The notes: generated by a model not told the origin, from the sequence alone. 64,000 nucleotides of DNA from Elysia chlorotica (GCA_003991915.1 RQTK01000214.1:62501-126500); one strand, 5' to 3'. Shown: positions 22,546 through 35,682, counted from the first letter of the stretch. Numbers and translations are program-made.

Positions 22546-23005
22546 ACATAGAATAGTTAATAAACCCATGCAACAGGATCATATCGATATTCCTCACACA
22601 CGATTTGAGGGAGGTCTATCGACAGAATGAGGTACAGAACTACAGAAACAGCGCATCTGACGCGACACCGCTGAGAGCTTAATGAATGGGAATTTCCACA
22701 AAAAGCGGCATTTCTATTCAGGATTTGCTTGACCTACTTCCGATGCCACTGGTGCTTCTGCGCGTGAGCCAGTAGTCAGTATCGCAAGCTTAGAATCTAG
22801 GGTGACACTAGTATTATAATACTGACTGCAGAATCGTTGCTTTTTTTTCATCTGCGTGTGAAACAGTTTTTTTCTCTTTCCGTTTACGTTATCACCTTTT
22901 TATCGATTTCGATTACCATCCACCGACTGTTACTGCGTGTGTATTAATTATTATTTTATTAATTTAATTTAGTGTTAAATTATAATACTCATATTAAGTC
23001 ATGCG
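22546..23005. other. Unique non-coding DNA
   Basis: Nothing recognised. Confidence 0.5.
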
Positions 23006-23009
23006 AAGC

Positions 23010-23245
23010 GAAAAAAAGGGTGGGGAAAGTTGTTCAACATTGGAGCGCGCAACTTCTAAATTTAGAACTTCCTGATTCGATCCCCAATCGAACACCCTTG
23101 TTTGCTTGTGTCTGCATCGGTTTCGGTAAACTATATTGTTACCGTATGAGACGAACATCCTCGTATCTCCTTTATGTCTCTGTATGGCAGCTCGTAAAAT
23201 TGTCAGATGTAAGTCTAAGAAATCCTGCGCGCTTCTTAACGTTGT
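23010..23245 (+). mobile_element. Decayed SINE
   Basis: CTGATTCGATCCCCAATCG (B-box-like), TCGGTTTCGGTAAACTATA (core position), TGGCAGCTCGTAAAATTGTC and AGATGTAAGTCTAAGAAATC follow the normal order with many changes. Confidence 0.6.
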
Positions 23246-23689
23246 AATTTAGAGAAATAAAAACAACAACAACCCAGGTAATGAAATATTGTGCAATGCG
23301 GCATTGCTAATCGCTGTAACTCTTAAGAACAAGAGGCTCCAAAGAAAATTCCTTTACGGCAATATCACTCTAGACACAGCTGATCATATCATATTGGCAA
23401 CGACTCGATTCTTCTAAAAATAACAGGCAAAGTCACCAAATCGAATGAAGTGAACATATTTTTGAATAAAAAGGGAAACAATAACCTATTTCTTTTAAAT
23501 GTTATCATAGTAAGGACAAATGATACCCAGAGAGTAATCTTTTGTTTCGCCTACTGCCCTGCCAGAATATCAATGTGAACTGTCACGAATGATAATGTTT
23601 TAATATTTTAATGCTGTAGCTCACTCTGTTTCTAAATCCCAACGGTTGTTTACATCGGCGACCCTGCATTTTATTTTTAAAAACCTCGC

Positions 23690-23945
23690 ACCGATCAAAC
23701 CAGAACGGGGTTCAAATACAACCTCTTGCATCAGGAACCGACACCCTAATCCTGGCGTCACCTGCGCCCCCCCCCCTCCCTCCCCTTTCCAACACCCCTT
23801 GAATTTCTAATTGAGGGCTAGGGATACCCCAGGTTGGCGTCCCACAAGAAACGCAGCTGTCGACCAGACAGGTTTCGATCTGAGCCCCAGGTGTTCCGGC
23901 ATATGTTACACCAAGTAATCTGATCAAACCAACACACGAGGTGCT
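23690..23945 (-). mobile_element. Possible SINE head remnants, reverse
   Basis: On the minus strand, GGGGCGCAGGTGACGCC and TTTGAACCCCGTT sit at A/B-box spacing (about 23770 to 23705). A second weaker pair lies at 23945-23870. No body follows. Confidence 0.35.
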
Positions 23946-24404
23946 AGCAGCAGGCAATAATATTAAAGTTTAATCCTCTGTCGATTAGAAATAGCTTTCA
24001 AAAGGTATGATGCAAGATCAAGAGTGCTGTAGATAGTCTGCAAGCGTTAGAAACGACGCCTTCAATATATTTCACAACACATGTTTGTGTTCAATAAATC
24101 TTTTTTTTACGTACAAGTTGAGAACCCAAGAAATTCGTAGGGATTGTGAGATAGACAAAATTGAAGGATTACAGATGATGTTCAAAGTGTGCTAAAACTC
24201 GAAATTATGTTTCCTCAGAATCCATACCTTTAGAAATTAAAAATGTTTTCCCAAAGAAATACCTGGCTATGAAACACGCTTATGGGACATCATTATAAAC
24301 ATATGATTTCTTTCTCGTTTTTTGGGTTTGATTGCTATTTCTAATCTTTTTTTATAGTAAAAGTCAGCCAACATTAAAATATTACGTTGCAAAAATGTAC
24401 ATTG

Positions 24405-24475
24405 CCGCCATATATGATCCCTTAAGGAAACATAGGAGACGTTAAACCCGGAGAGAGGGAACTCTCTCTATAGAG
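24405..24475 (+). mobile_element. SINE tail fragment, second tail type
   Basis: GGAAACATAGGAGACGTTAA followed by ACCCGGAGAGAGGGAACTC matches 2700-2740. Confidence 0.6.
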
Positions 24476-26885
24476 AATAATTTACATTGCTACTGTGTAG
24501 AACGAGTGGGCTTAAAGCAAAAAAACAAAGAAACCAAACCAAAACAAATCTCGGTATAATTCTGTGTCAACTTAACAACTTTAACATAAATAGATCAATT
24601 GCTTCAATGAGGTGAGTTGGTCTGCTCTTTGCACGACAAGTTCCTCTTTCACAATACAGAAGAGACTGTACCTCAACTGGTCCCTGTTATTGAAATGAGT
24701 TGATTAATAAAGTCACCCCTCAACCAAACTCATAATATTGATTAATTTTATAAAGCACCATAACCCAAGATGAGTGCATTATTTCACCCATGTATTTATT
24801 TTCACTGAAAGTTAGGAAAAATACTATTGTGAAGGTATGCGACATTAAGTATGACAGCAGTAAGTTACTTTGTAATCATCTTCATTTCGCTTGAACTAAA
24901 ACGTAGATCAGCAGCATTGTTTGACTAAAAAATCATTTCCCTGAGACAAAATTCAATCTACTGCGTTATGACGGGAGAAAGAACTTTCTTCTGATCTGAC
25001 ATCTCTCGGATCGACTTTCTTCTCTTTATACCTTTTTTTCCTTTTGTTGTGGGTAGAACTTGATTAAAGCCAGCTACTGAGGCGTTTTGTCAGACTCTAC
25101 GTGAAGGGAATAAATGTGGGAGCAGAGTCTGTATTCCCTTCTACAGGGGGGATGTATTAATTCATATAAATTTTGTCCTTGAATAAATGATAAAGGAGAA
25201 TAATACCCATCATTAGATTTAGAAACTTCTTCATGGGATCAGCATAACAACAAAGAAAGCTGATTGTTGCTTCCTTTGATGTGTGCGATAAGCAAAATGT
25301 TATGCAAATTGGTCTTGATCAAAAGGGACTGAATGACTTGTGAGATAAAAACAAACAAAACAAAACAAAACAAAAAACACACCTAAAAATCAAAGTTTGA
25401 AAAAAAACAGCAACAAAGAATTGAAATAAAAAACCTGGACATTTCCGATTCATAAGAACTGTTTTCTTCATTCACTGAAACATGAAAAATGAACAACTGA
25501 AGAGCACCCAGAAACAGAACCACAATGTCTTTTGTTTTAAGCTGTGACGACACATGTGCCAACCTAATGAATATGAACACACACGATTTCAAGTTTGTCT
25601 CAATCGACAGTTAAATTAGTGCCGACTTAGATCACCCATCACCCTAAGTGAACTTGATTCATACAATCCTTATCATGCCCACAAAGCACTTTGGTGAAGT
25701 TAAAGTTCTGGACACAATTTTCTTTCATCTAAAAGTCTTTCTGATAAGAAAAACTGGAAGAACTTTTACTGCAACGCAAAATAAAAGACGTTATCAAATA
25801 CATATTATAATTTATTTGTCAATAAACGCGAACGCTTTTATAATCTTTTATATATTTTGTTAGGCTTTATCAAAAAGCTACCTAGTAAGATAACAGCTTT
25901 TTGTCGAGGGCCGTAGCGAATGAAGGTTCTGGAATATTTGTGGCTTGTAATATTAAAATTGGCGGAGCAAGTCAAAAGCAAAGAAGCCATCCAAAATTGA
26001 GGGCACCTTTTCAAAGCGAGTTACGGCGTACAAAGAACATCCGTCAGTCTCAAAGTAACAATAAAGTCTGATTTGTCTGCAGTTCAATTTGAGCCTTGAA
26101 AAAAAATTAATTTGGTTCAGAATTTATGTAGCATTGTCAACGTTATTATATCCAAGAAATTTCATTAACAATCATCTATTAAATAGCAGATATTTAAATA
26201 TTTTAAAAATCAAATCAGGAAAAAATAAAGTTCAATCACCAATAAAAAAAATATATCGGAATTTTCCATAAGAACTGCTTTAAGTAAATCAAAATATAAA
26301 ATTGCCGAGACATTACATAAATGGAAATATTGGAGGCGTAAGTAGTTCAAATATCATTCTAGCTATTACATAAAATCTTGTCCGGCCTCATAATCGTTTT
26401 GCGGGGATGAATAGCGATAGTCGAAATGTATGGGCAGACTGATTCAAGGGAGATTAATTTTTGTTCCCAGTGAATTGTCACAGAAGGTCAGTTAGATATT
26501 CATGAATGTCATGGTTTTTCACTTTATCTGACTTGCTTTGGCAAAAAGGCGAATGGTTTAGAAGACGAATGAGCTTCAAATTACATTTTGTTTGAAATCT
26601 AATCGGTGATTCATTGCTTAATAGTTTGATCTAGGATAGTTACCCATACTCGAAAATGTTCTTATTCCTTACGTAATTTCAATAAATGGAGACATCAATC
26701 AAAATTTCGTTATACAATTCATAACAGAAATTTCTATGATTTCTATATAATATTCTCATGCGTAAACCAATATCAACTGATGAACTTTAACGAAGATCAA
26801 CAGAGCTTTGGATGGTTCACTTCGCTACTCTACGATTGTGTTCTTGTTTATATCTTCTTTGTTCATTCTTGGAAGTAGGGCTATT
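24476..26885. other. Unique AT-rich DNA
   Basis: About 2.4 kb without recognisable genes or elements. Contains two interleaved short inverted repeats at 25091-25141 and a non-repetitive stretch at 26400-26620 with homeodomain- and POU-like ATTA/ATTCATGAAT motifs. Confidence 0.5.
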
Positions 26886-26894
26886 AGACTAAGG

Positions 26895-27075
26895 AACGGA
26901 AAGAGAGAGAAAAAAGAGAGAGAAAGAGGGAGATATGAAGAGAGAGAAACAGAGAAAAGAGAGAGAGGGGGGGGAGAAAGAAAAAAAAAGAGAGTGGGAG
27001 AGAGAGAGGGAGAGAGAGAAAGAGAGGAAAAAGATAGAGCGTGAGAGAGTGAAATAGAGAGGGAGACATCGTGAA
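26895..27075. repeat. GA-rich purine tract
   Basis: Interrupted GA and GAAA runs with one G8 run. The frames on both strands are low-complexity. Confidence 0.88.
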
Positions 27076-27514
27076 GGAAAGAGAGAAAGAGACATAGGTA
27101 GGGCTCGAGGAAGATATAATAAGAACGAAAGATTAAAAAAACCCTGTAAAAATAAATTTGTTTAAATTTACCAAACCAAATTAGGCCTAACAAAACCTCC
27201 GAAATACTCCCAATTATAACTGTTGCCAACGTTTGCATTTGTTTCATGGATAGGCCACGAGAGCAGTGATTGGTAGAAATCAAAGTGCTACCCGATCGCA
27301 CAGACACGCGCCTCCACTTCAGTTCATTATCCACGTCAAGGAGGAAGTGTTTTATTGAACAGTCTTTTTGTTAAGTCGGCTGATTTCTGTACGCCCATCG
27401 CTGTTAACTAGGATATTTCGCGTACGGGTTCCAAGAAAAGTCTGGCACACAACGACAGATCATGGTTACTGGGTAAGCATGTCTCAGTCATTCTAGAAAA
27501 AACAAGGACACAAC

Positions 27515-27642
27515 GAGAGAAAGTAAAAGAGAGATGAGAGATAGAGAGATATAGGAATAGAGAGAAAAAGGAATGAAAAGAGAAAAGAAGAGAAAAAAAG
27601 AGAGTTAGAAAGAGAGAATGATAGAGATAAAAAAAAATAATT
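27515..27642. repeat. Purine-rich GA/AAG tract
   Basis: Second purine block 450 bp after the first. Confidence 0.8.
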
Positions 27643-27944
27643 GTTTCTTACATCGATCTGTTATTCCCCTAGCATGTCCCTCAGACACCAGACAAATCGG
27701 CATCACTATTCGTGTAAGACCTTTAGCTTTACGTTTGACCGCTCGAACCGCCTTGGTTTCATCCATTTATCTAGAGCTCTAAGCCTTAAGAGCCTATGGA
27801 TTCATCAAAGCGGAGACTGATGCTCTTTGCTTCGTAACACTGAGAAATGAGTTTAACATTTTTCTTGGAAAAAAACAAAACTCCACAGATAATTTTGTAT
27901 AAATAAAAAAAACAAATACACCCCGTATCTCCCTTCTAAACGGG

Positions 27945-28200
27945 GGGCGAACTACCACATGTGGTAGAGCGTGGGTCTACCAGTCGGTAGATTCCCGGTT
28001 TGAAATCTACAATAGGTTAAATTTTATTTGCCCCATTATCGTTCTGTACTGGTTTAGCCTGTGTCAGTGTAATGTTATCAGCTAAGACAGCAGAACTAGA
28101 TTACCAGCACTGTCTTTACATGGGAGCAGGTAAAACTTTCATACGTTAGTCTTGGTGCCATTCCACGATATAACCTTGATGCAGACGTTTGACAATAATC
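27945..28200 (+). mobile_element. Decayed tRNA-derived SINE
   Basis: The head CATGTGGTAGAGCGTGGGTC with a TCCCGGTTTGAAATC B box, then CTGGTTTAGCCTGTGTCAGT, GCTAAGACAGCAGAACTAG and CATACGTTAGTCTTGG in the expected order. Confidence 0.75.
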
Positions 28201-28639
28201 AGACTCACTGACTAACTAAAGATAAACCTAGGAATATTTTCCAATTCAAACAAGAACCGAACATTTTCCTGCTTTAAGGAAACACAATGGTTACATTTGC
28301 ATTAAACCCTGTTCTTTTTTTTAAGGCAAGGCGATTCGGTGCTGACGCATCTACAAGCCGACACTTCCAATCCCACAAGGCGCAATAATTTTTCGATCAT
28401 TGTCACTTCCAGCATACTTCTACACAACGTACTTCTGAGTTCTGGTCTCTATGTAAAAGTTATAGCTCCTATTCTCGTTTTTGAAACTGAAAGAATAGCG
28501 ACTGAACAAGAGTGTTCTTGCTAATGGCCTCAGTGATGTAACATCTCCTTGACACTGTGTTTGAATCATTAAAAACGAATGTTTGTTGGGAATGAAGACG
28601 TACAACAAATTTAAGTTTGAAGCCCCAATACAGCTAGTA

Positions 28640-29625
28640 ACCCCTCGAAATCCCCCCAAAACATAACATCGAATCGGGCATAAAATTAATGTACAAAACA
28701 AAGACCAAAATAACGTAACATGAAATGAAGCCACACATAAAAACAGTCCAAAAACATAATATCAATTTCGAGCTATATGACAAATTAAAAAACCACGTAA
28801 CATTAAACAGAACATTAAGTGTAAGATACAAAGTTCAAAATAACGTAACAGTAAATCGAGCTATAAAAGTACAAAACAAAGTCCAAAAAACGTAACATAA
28901 AATAGAACCATAAGTGTACAAATGAGACAAAATCCAAAACACCCTAAAATCAAACCGAGTCACATTGTCAAATGCACAAGACAAAGTCCAAAACAACGTA
29001 CCATCAAAATAGAACCGTAGGCGCATTCACCAGACAAAGTCTACAATAACGTAACGTGAGAGAAGGTTGTGTCAAAGCCCTACTGCTGTAACCACTGTTA
29101 CCCAACACCCCTGTAGCTCTAGACACAAGAAGCCCCTCAAGCCTGGCATAATGGACCAGGTGAAACACTGCCAGGTTTGCGCCGTGTACAAGACAAAACC
29201 CAAAATAACATCAGATTGATCCATAAATGTTTCATAAATATACAAGGCAAATTTGAGACAAAGTCTAAAGCGATGTAATAGCAAAATCGAGCAATACAAC
29301 TAATTTAATGTACAAGACAAAGTAAAAAAAAAAACGTATCATCAAATTGAACCAAAATTATATTAATGGGACTAAACCAAAAACAACGAGACATAAAATC
29401 AAGCCACACCATATTCCTATACCACTTTACCAGACAAAATCCGAAATATCGTAACATCAAAACGAGCCATAAATGTCAAGACAAACTCCAAAATAACATA
29501 ACGTAAAAAAACACATTAGTGTATAATTCATGAGAAAAATTTCCAAATTCACGTAAAACTAAATCGAGCTCATAAAAGTACAGGACAAAGCCCAAAATAG
29601 CCCAACATCAAATAGAACCACAAGT
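28640..29625. repeat. Degenerate ~55-65-bp repeat field
   Basis: Phrases such as ACAAGACAAAGTCCAAAATA and ACGTAACATAAAATAGAACC recur at least a dozen times at irregular 50-70-bp spacing. Decay and uneven spacing point to an old minisatellite. Reverse frames of similar hydrophobic peptides come from it. Confidence 0.8.
29052..29176. repeat. GC-richer 120-bp duplicate, copy 1
   Basis: GGTTGTGTCAAAGCCCTACT to GAAACACTGCCAGGTTTGC is repeated at 29632-29755 at about 90% identity by eye. It is GC-rich against the A-rich field it interrupts. Confidence 0.9.
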
Positions 29626-29631
29626 GTATGA

Positions 29632-29755
29632 GACCAGGTTGTGTCAAAGCCCTACTGCTGTAACCACTGTTACCCAACACCCCTGTGGCTCTGGAGACAA
29701 GAAGCTCCTCAAACCAGGTCTAATGGACCAGGTGAAACCCTGCCAGGTTTGCCCG
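29632..29755. repeat. GC-richer 120-bp duplicate, copy 2
   Basis: Partner of 29052-29176, about 580 bp downstream, at the end of the degenerate repeat field. The minus strand of both copies keeps the same open frame (QTWQ.FTWSI...CWVTVVTAVGL), which may only reflect recent copying. Confidence 0.9.
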
Positions 29756-29857
29756 GCTTCTCGGTGCGAAACGCACGTAACAGCGCAATGACTTTTCACA
29801 ACTGATCTGTCAGTAGGATTCTATACTAGGGAACCACTCTCTGTGTTCGTCTGTTTC

Positions 29858-29994
29858 CCTCACCTTCTCTCTATTTCTCTCTCTCTCTCTATCTCTCTCT
29901 ATTTATCTATGTCGCTCGCTCTCTCTTTTAGAGAGAGATGAGAAGAGAGAGATAGAGAAGAGATAGAGAGAAAGATAGAGAGAGAGAGTAGAGA

Positions 29995-30062
<68 letters not shown>
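29858..30062. repeat. TC tract followed by GA tract (inverted microsatellite)
   Basis: Pyrimidine run 29870-29925, a turn at CTCTTTTAGAGAGAG, then a purine run to 30062. It could fold into a long imperfect hairpin. Confidence 0.9.
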
Positions 30063-30064
<2 letters not shown>

Positions 30065-30485
30065 TGTACAGTTGTGTAAAAACTAAATCAAAACAATGTG
30101 GCGCATACGAGACTTAACACCTCTCATACCTACAGTGTTGGTTCATTAGAAAGGAAATCGGTTCAATACTATGCACACCATACATCTTTTTTTACGCCAA
30201 TTCTTTTTAATTGATCTAATATCTATGGTAAGCGCTATTTCAAACCAGTGTTGACGAAGAATTTGCTTTGAAGCCCTATCACTTAGTTTTTCGATTTTAA
30301 AGGAAGGGGATTTGAACTTCTTAGAAAAGTAGTTCATAACTTCATAACACTTTAACATGACAACTTTAATATAAACTCGAACTCGGTATGGTGAAGTGAT
30401 ATCAGAACAGAAAAGAAACGTTATAAAAGTTAAGAAAAAACATTCCCCACTCTCCCCTCCCCCCACCCATCAAAAAAGAAAAACG
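30063..30485. other. AT-rich unique DNA
   Basis: A 106-residue minus frame (30146-30466) has no recognisable domain and is not supported. Confidence 0.45.
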
Positions 30486-30486
<1 letters not shown>

Positions 30487-30530
<44 letters not shown>

Positions 30531-30532
30531 AA
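30487..30532. repeat. CAA microsatellite
   Basis: About 15 CAA units. Confidence 0.95.
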
Positions 30533-31170
30533 AAACCTACTATTTTTTTACTATGGACATTCATCTTCTTATCTGTACGTTTGACGTTTGTTGTCTACAA
30601 TAAACCAATCCAAGCAACCAATAATTATTATGCCCTTACAAAAACTGCACAACAAATTTCGTTTCACCAGACTTCTCTTTCATTGCATAAAGGAAAGGAA
30701 AAGGCACTGGAGCAGCTTTGGCACTTTTATCCACAATAGTCCATAACGAGGAGCTTCAGAAGATTGGATAAAACCCCAAACTCTTTAGAATATGGCAGAC
30801 TTTGCAGAGCGGCTTGAGTGTATGGCAAACGACAGAATAATAATAATAAAAAAAACAAAAACATTTTGAGGATACGTCTGTTTTTGTTTGTTTATTTCCG
30901 AAGGAAGAGAAACTCTTTATTGCGTAAGATTGCAAGAGCTCTGGAAAAACGGCTTTGCCTATTTTTTTTTAAAGAAGTGAATAACATTAACTTGCTTGAA
31001 GGTGGGTACTTTCTAAACATGAGCAAGGTTTGTTAAGGACGTTGTATGCCAACTTGTTAGCAGTGCATCCTTGTCTCGCCCTGAAAGGTAAACAATCTTG
31101 GCTCCAGTTGAAATGTTTGGGGGTTCTCAACAAAAGGGCGAGCAGAGGGTAGAAAAATGTAGAGAAAGAC
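30533..31170. other. AT-rich unique DNA
   Basis: No feature recognised. Confidence 0.5.
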
Positions 31171-31177
31171 AGACAGA

Positions 31178-31214
31178 AGCCAAGAGAGAGATAGAGAGAG
31201 AAAGAGAGAGAGAT

Positions 31215-31245
<31 letters not shown>

Positions 31246-31275
31246 TAGAGTGAAAGAGAGAGAGATTAAGAGAAC
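31178..31275. repeat. GA microsatellite
   Basis: GA run with GATA and GAAA interruptions. Confidence 0.92.
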
Positions 31276-32760
31276 AGTTGAACAAATAGAGACATATATA
31301 TTGAGAGAGACAGAGAAAGGCATAATGTACAGACAGAGGAAGAGACGCATGCAAACGAGACACGTTGAGATTTGAGAGATGTTGATGGGTTTGGGGTGGG
31401 TGGGAAGGTGGAAGGTGGTAAATGAACATGCATGGATAAAAAAGTACCATCTTTATACATGCGGACTGTTTAAATACATTGTCATCGACATAAATATTTA
31501 TTTTTACACAAGATATACAGTGAAATAACAGGATTAGAATTATTATATAATTTGAGAGGAGGCAAGGCATATATCTCATCTGGATAATTCAAGAGTTGAA
31601 TAGAAGAACGGATAGTTTGACAGAGAGATACAAAAAAAGCGCACGTTTGTTGAATAAAATGTCTCTCTATGTGAGCTGATGGAAGTGATTTTTTTTATAG
31701 ATAGACACGAATGTTTATGTATGATTACAATAGGTATTTGAATAGATATATTAAAAGATAGATATTGAAACTTAAAACGTAAAGAATAATATAAATCAGT
31801 ATACATGTATATATACACTCCTTTGGATTAATAAATCAATCGAAGAGAGGAAAGCTTTTGTACAGATACACTGCGTCGTTCATAGAATGATGAATATAAG
31901 AGGAATACAGATACATATAGATATTATTTTTTCCTCTATATAATGATAAATGTCTATAGACTAGCAGACTAAACAATTGACAATTAAAAAAACTCGAACC
32001 ACGTTTTACAATCCTAACATAGAACGATGATTTTTTGGGAAACAACATATTTTGCAGATCTTTTACATCCCTTTGATCACATATACAATGGCACACGATA
32101 TATATAAGCAAAGGTATTAATTCACATAAATCTCCTGTTTAATACTTATTTTTGCAAAGCAGTTTTTTTATATTGGAATTTCTATTTTGATTTTTTGTCT
32201 GATTTCTGCACGCGTATTCTCCAACGTGAGGCTGTTTCTTTTTGGCTTCTGTTTTCAGATCGATCAAAGCTCGCAACATCTCACCTTTGATGAGTGTTTG
32301 TATGAATCACCAGTTCCTGTAATTTCTTGTTAAGTGTTTCATTTTCTCCATATCTTGATTATTATCCAGTTTTTATAGCATCCTATCTTTGTGTTGGCAA
32401 TAATTTTGTGTTGGCAATACTTTTAAAGGTGTTATTACAAATAAATAGCAGTCAAAAGAGAACTTAGTAGTTGTTTCCACCCATACTGTCTTAATTATCT
32501 CAACTTGCCAAAGGTTTCTATTTAAAGGCTACAGAACATTGGCCAAACTCACTAGGTATTTCTACCGCCACCTGTCTTTGTTTTTCTTTATCCATTCATG
32601 AACCGATGCGGTTATTGATCTGCTGACTGTCTAGGTTATAAAAAGGTATTTGCCTGCTTGGTATTTCTATGCATACTTCACTATCTATCTATAGCTTCAT
32701 GCTATCAATATGTTTTATTATTTATAAATTATTCATTGCCCCATCATATGCCAATGATCT
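31276..32760. other. AT-rich unique DNA
   Basis: No exon or element recognised. Includes a duplicated TTTGTGTTGGCAATA at about 32390 and 32405. Confidence 0.5.
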
Positions 32761-32763
32761 GCC

Positions 32764-32779
32764 TATCTGTCCATTCATC

Positions 32780-32822
<43 letters not shown>
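32764..32822. repeat. TATC microsatellite
   Basis: About 13 ATCT units. Confidence 0.93.
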
Positions 32823-33840
32823 GTCAAATTAAGTTATTACACCTTCCTTACCATTCACCCACTCCAAACAAACTTGCATCTATCTACACTATAAAAACAA
32901 CAATGTATGCATATTTTCAGCTAGTTTTTTTCTTAGGCTGGTTTTTTTTTTTTAAATTTCACCACGATCTTCAACATACTTTGTATTTTCAGGGAGTATC
33001 ACAATTAGATTTGTTTTCACGCTGCATTAAAACGTTAATGCACCTTTTCATATAATTGATCAAATACTTCATTATGTCTAAGGTCTGCGACAATCTAGAC
33101 ACAAATTAACAAATATTAATTGTTTAAAATTTTGTTGAACTTGTGATAACAAGAAAGAAATCTCTTGGACTTTTAGTTGTAATCGTCTTGCAAAACGGAA
33201 AAAAATCAATATACAGAAATGACATAAACACTGTTCCGCTACTTAATGAGCGCTACTTAATATGCGCTAACCCAATCATAATGTTATCACTGAGAGGTGA
33301 TACTTGCGTATATTTCATTTTTTTCCCCTCATGAGAAAACTACGTACATACAATGTTTTGAGTTCAGCGACTCTTTTTACGCGACAAAGAACTGCATTCC
33401 ACGTAACTTTAAATAAATGTCTATAATAATTTATTCCGATTAAGCAAAACTCTGAATTGGTGATGCGAACAAATGAATTAAACAGTCAGTTAAATGTAGG
33501 GACAGTCTTTCTTGGCAAAATTAATTTATGCGATCGATTTTTTCATACGCCAAAAACAGGAATAGCATCGGCGTAAGATGAGACGTTAACGACCGTTAGT
33601 AGGTTATAATTATTACATGCGTGGGGTTGAGTGAACGTGCATGGAATTTCGCAGTTTTAAGTGGGAGTTATAGGAGAGGTGTGTGAAATTCGACACGCAA
33701 TCAATTTCCATTAATTATTGCCCACTTGAAGATCAGAGTAATAAGCGACGTGGACATAAACTTTCATCATTCAAAATTCGTTCGTTCACTTCTGTGATAG
33801 TAAAATACTATACATGTACCTAGGTTACTTCTTGTTCTTC
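32823..33840. other. Unique DNA with a motif-dense segment
   Basis: 33580-33740 is less AT-rich. It holds TTAAGTGGGAG, CCCACTTGAA (NK2-type motifs in inverted orientation) and CCATTAATTATTG. An enhancer is possible but cannot be shown from one genome. Confidence 0.4.
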
Positions 33841-33842
33841 CC

Positions 33843-33942
33843 TCCTCCTCCTCCTCCTCTTTCTCTTTATTTTTCTTCTTCTTCTTCTTCTTCTTCTTCT
33901 TCTTCTTCTTCTTCTTCTTCTTCTTCTTCTTCTTCTTCTTCT
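33843..33942. repeat. CTT trinucleotide array
   Basis: CTC units then about 24 CTT units. Confidence 0.95.
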
Positions 33943-34323
33943 ATTATCGATTATCGCCTGCTTTTTATATTGGTGGTTTTAATCGATTAATAATAAACAA
34001 AAGTTCTATTTGAAAATTGTTTCTGAAAATTACACACTTCTGTAGTGGTAAGGAAGAATCGTTTCGCAGTATCAATTTAACAATTTAAAAAATGCTTTAA
34101 AATGCATGTACAAGAAGAGATTAAAAGAAAGTAAAGGTTGTTCAGTTACAAAATGAAATGAGGGATTTAGTGACCGCTGAAGAAAAATACATTGTTACTA
34201 TCTTAACGACGGAAATGCAATGACGTGCTGGGTAAATCCTTTTTACATCCTATAAAACATGTCCTTTACTATTAATTTCGATCTGGAAATCTGGTACTTT
34301 AAACGAGGTGATAAGTTTACATT

Positions 34324-34410
34324 ACTCTCTCTCTCGCTCTTTCTCTCTCTCTCACTCTCTCTCTCTGTCTAACTGTGTCTCTCTCTCTATTCCCTCTCTT
34401 GCTCTCTCCA
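34324..34410. repeat. TC microsatellite
   Basis: Interrupted TC run. Confidence 0.88.
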
Positions 34411-34626
34411 TCTCCTGACATTTTTTTCCTTTTCCGTGAGTAACAAGTTCTCTATCGGTTCTTCGACTATCTTCTCTGTGGCTCGGTTTTCTTCTTTTGT
34501 GTACCTGTACACTTTTCTTTAATATAATTTTATCTGATAATTGTTTGGAGTAAAAGGGGAATACCCTCTGTTTGACTTTGTACCCCTTACCATTTCTCCC
34601 GCTCTCGCTATCTCACCCCCCCCCTC

Positions 34627-35333
34627 NNNNNNNNNNNNNNNNNNNNNNNNNNNNNNNNNNNNNNNNNNNNNNNNNNNNNNNNNNNNNNNNNNNNNNNNNN
34701 NNNNNNNNNNNNNNNNNNNNNNNNNNNNNNNNNNNNNNNNNNNNNNNNNNNNNNNNNNNNNNNNNNNNNNNNNNNNNNNNNNNNNNNNNNNNNNNNNNNN
34801 NNNNNNNNNNNNNNNNNNNNNNNNNNNNNNNNNNNNNNNNNNNNNNNNNNNNNNNNNNNNNNNNNNNNNNNNNNNNNNNNNNNNNNNNNNNNNNNNNNNN
34901 NNNNNNNNNNNNNNNNNNNNNNNNNNNNNNNNNNNNNNNNNNNNNNNNNNNNNNNNNNNNNNNNNNNNNNNNNNNNNNNNNNNNNNNNNNNNNNNNNNNN
35001 NNNNNNNNNNNNNNNNNNNNNNNNNNNNNNNNNNNNNNNNNNNNNNNNNNNNNNNNNNNNNNNNNNNNNNNNNNNNNNNNNNNNNNNNNNNNNNNNNNNN
35101 NNNNNNNNNNNNNNNNNNNNNNNNNNNNNNNNNNNNNNNNNNNNNNNNNNNNNNNNNNNNNNNNNNNNNNNNNNNNNNNNNNNNNNNNNNNNNNNNNNNN
35201 NNNNNNNNNNNNNNNNNNNNNNNNNNNNNNNNNNNNNNNNNNNNNNNNNNNNNNNNNNNNNNNNNNNNNNNNNNNNNNNNNNNNNNNNNNNNNNNNNNNN
35301 NNNNNNNNNNNNNNNNNNNNNNNNNNNNNNNNN
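34627..35333. other. Assembly gap (N)
   Basis: 707 N, bordered by a C run on the left and GATA/GA repeats on the right. Apparent long frames across it are meaningless. Confidence 0.99.
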
Positions 35334-35335
35334 AG

Positions 35336-35369
<34 letters not shown>

Positions 35370-35372
35370 ATA

Positions 35373-35410
<38 letters not shown>

Positions 35411-35412
35411 AA
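35334..35412. repeat. GATA then GA microsatellite
   Basis: Right border of the gap. It shows that the missing sequence is at least partly simple repeat. Confidence 0.93.
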
Positions 35413-35682
35413 CGGTGGATTGCGTGATCGACGCTCGGTATATCCCACTGTAGACCTAATTAACACACAAGAATAGCTCATGCAACGCCAGCATAAATTT
35501 AAATGTAATAATTACTAAAGATGAGTAAAAAGGGCGGGTTTTCTGTCATGAACACAGCAGAGCTTAATAGAGTTACACAATTCAGCCACTGTGATTTGTT
35601 ACATCAAAAGACACAAGGGTTTCGACTATCTCATGTTCTTCATAACAGATAGTTATAGATTCTGTGGTTCTTGCTCTTTTTC

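Noticed and set aside
34519-35481. Apparent 250-320-residue frames
   Set aside because: They span 707 unknown bases; nothing can be read there.
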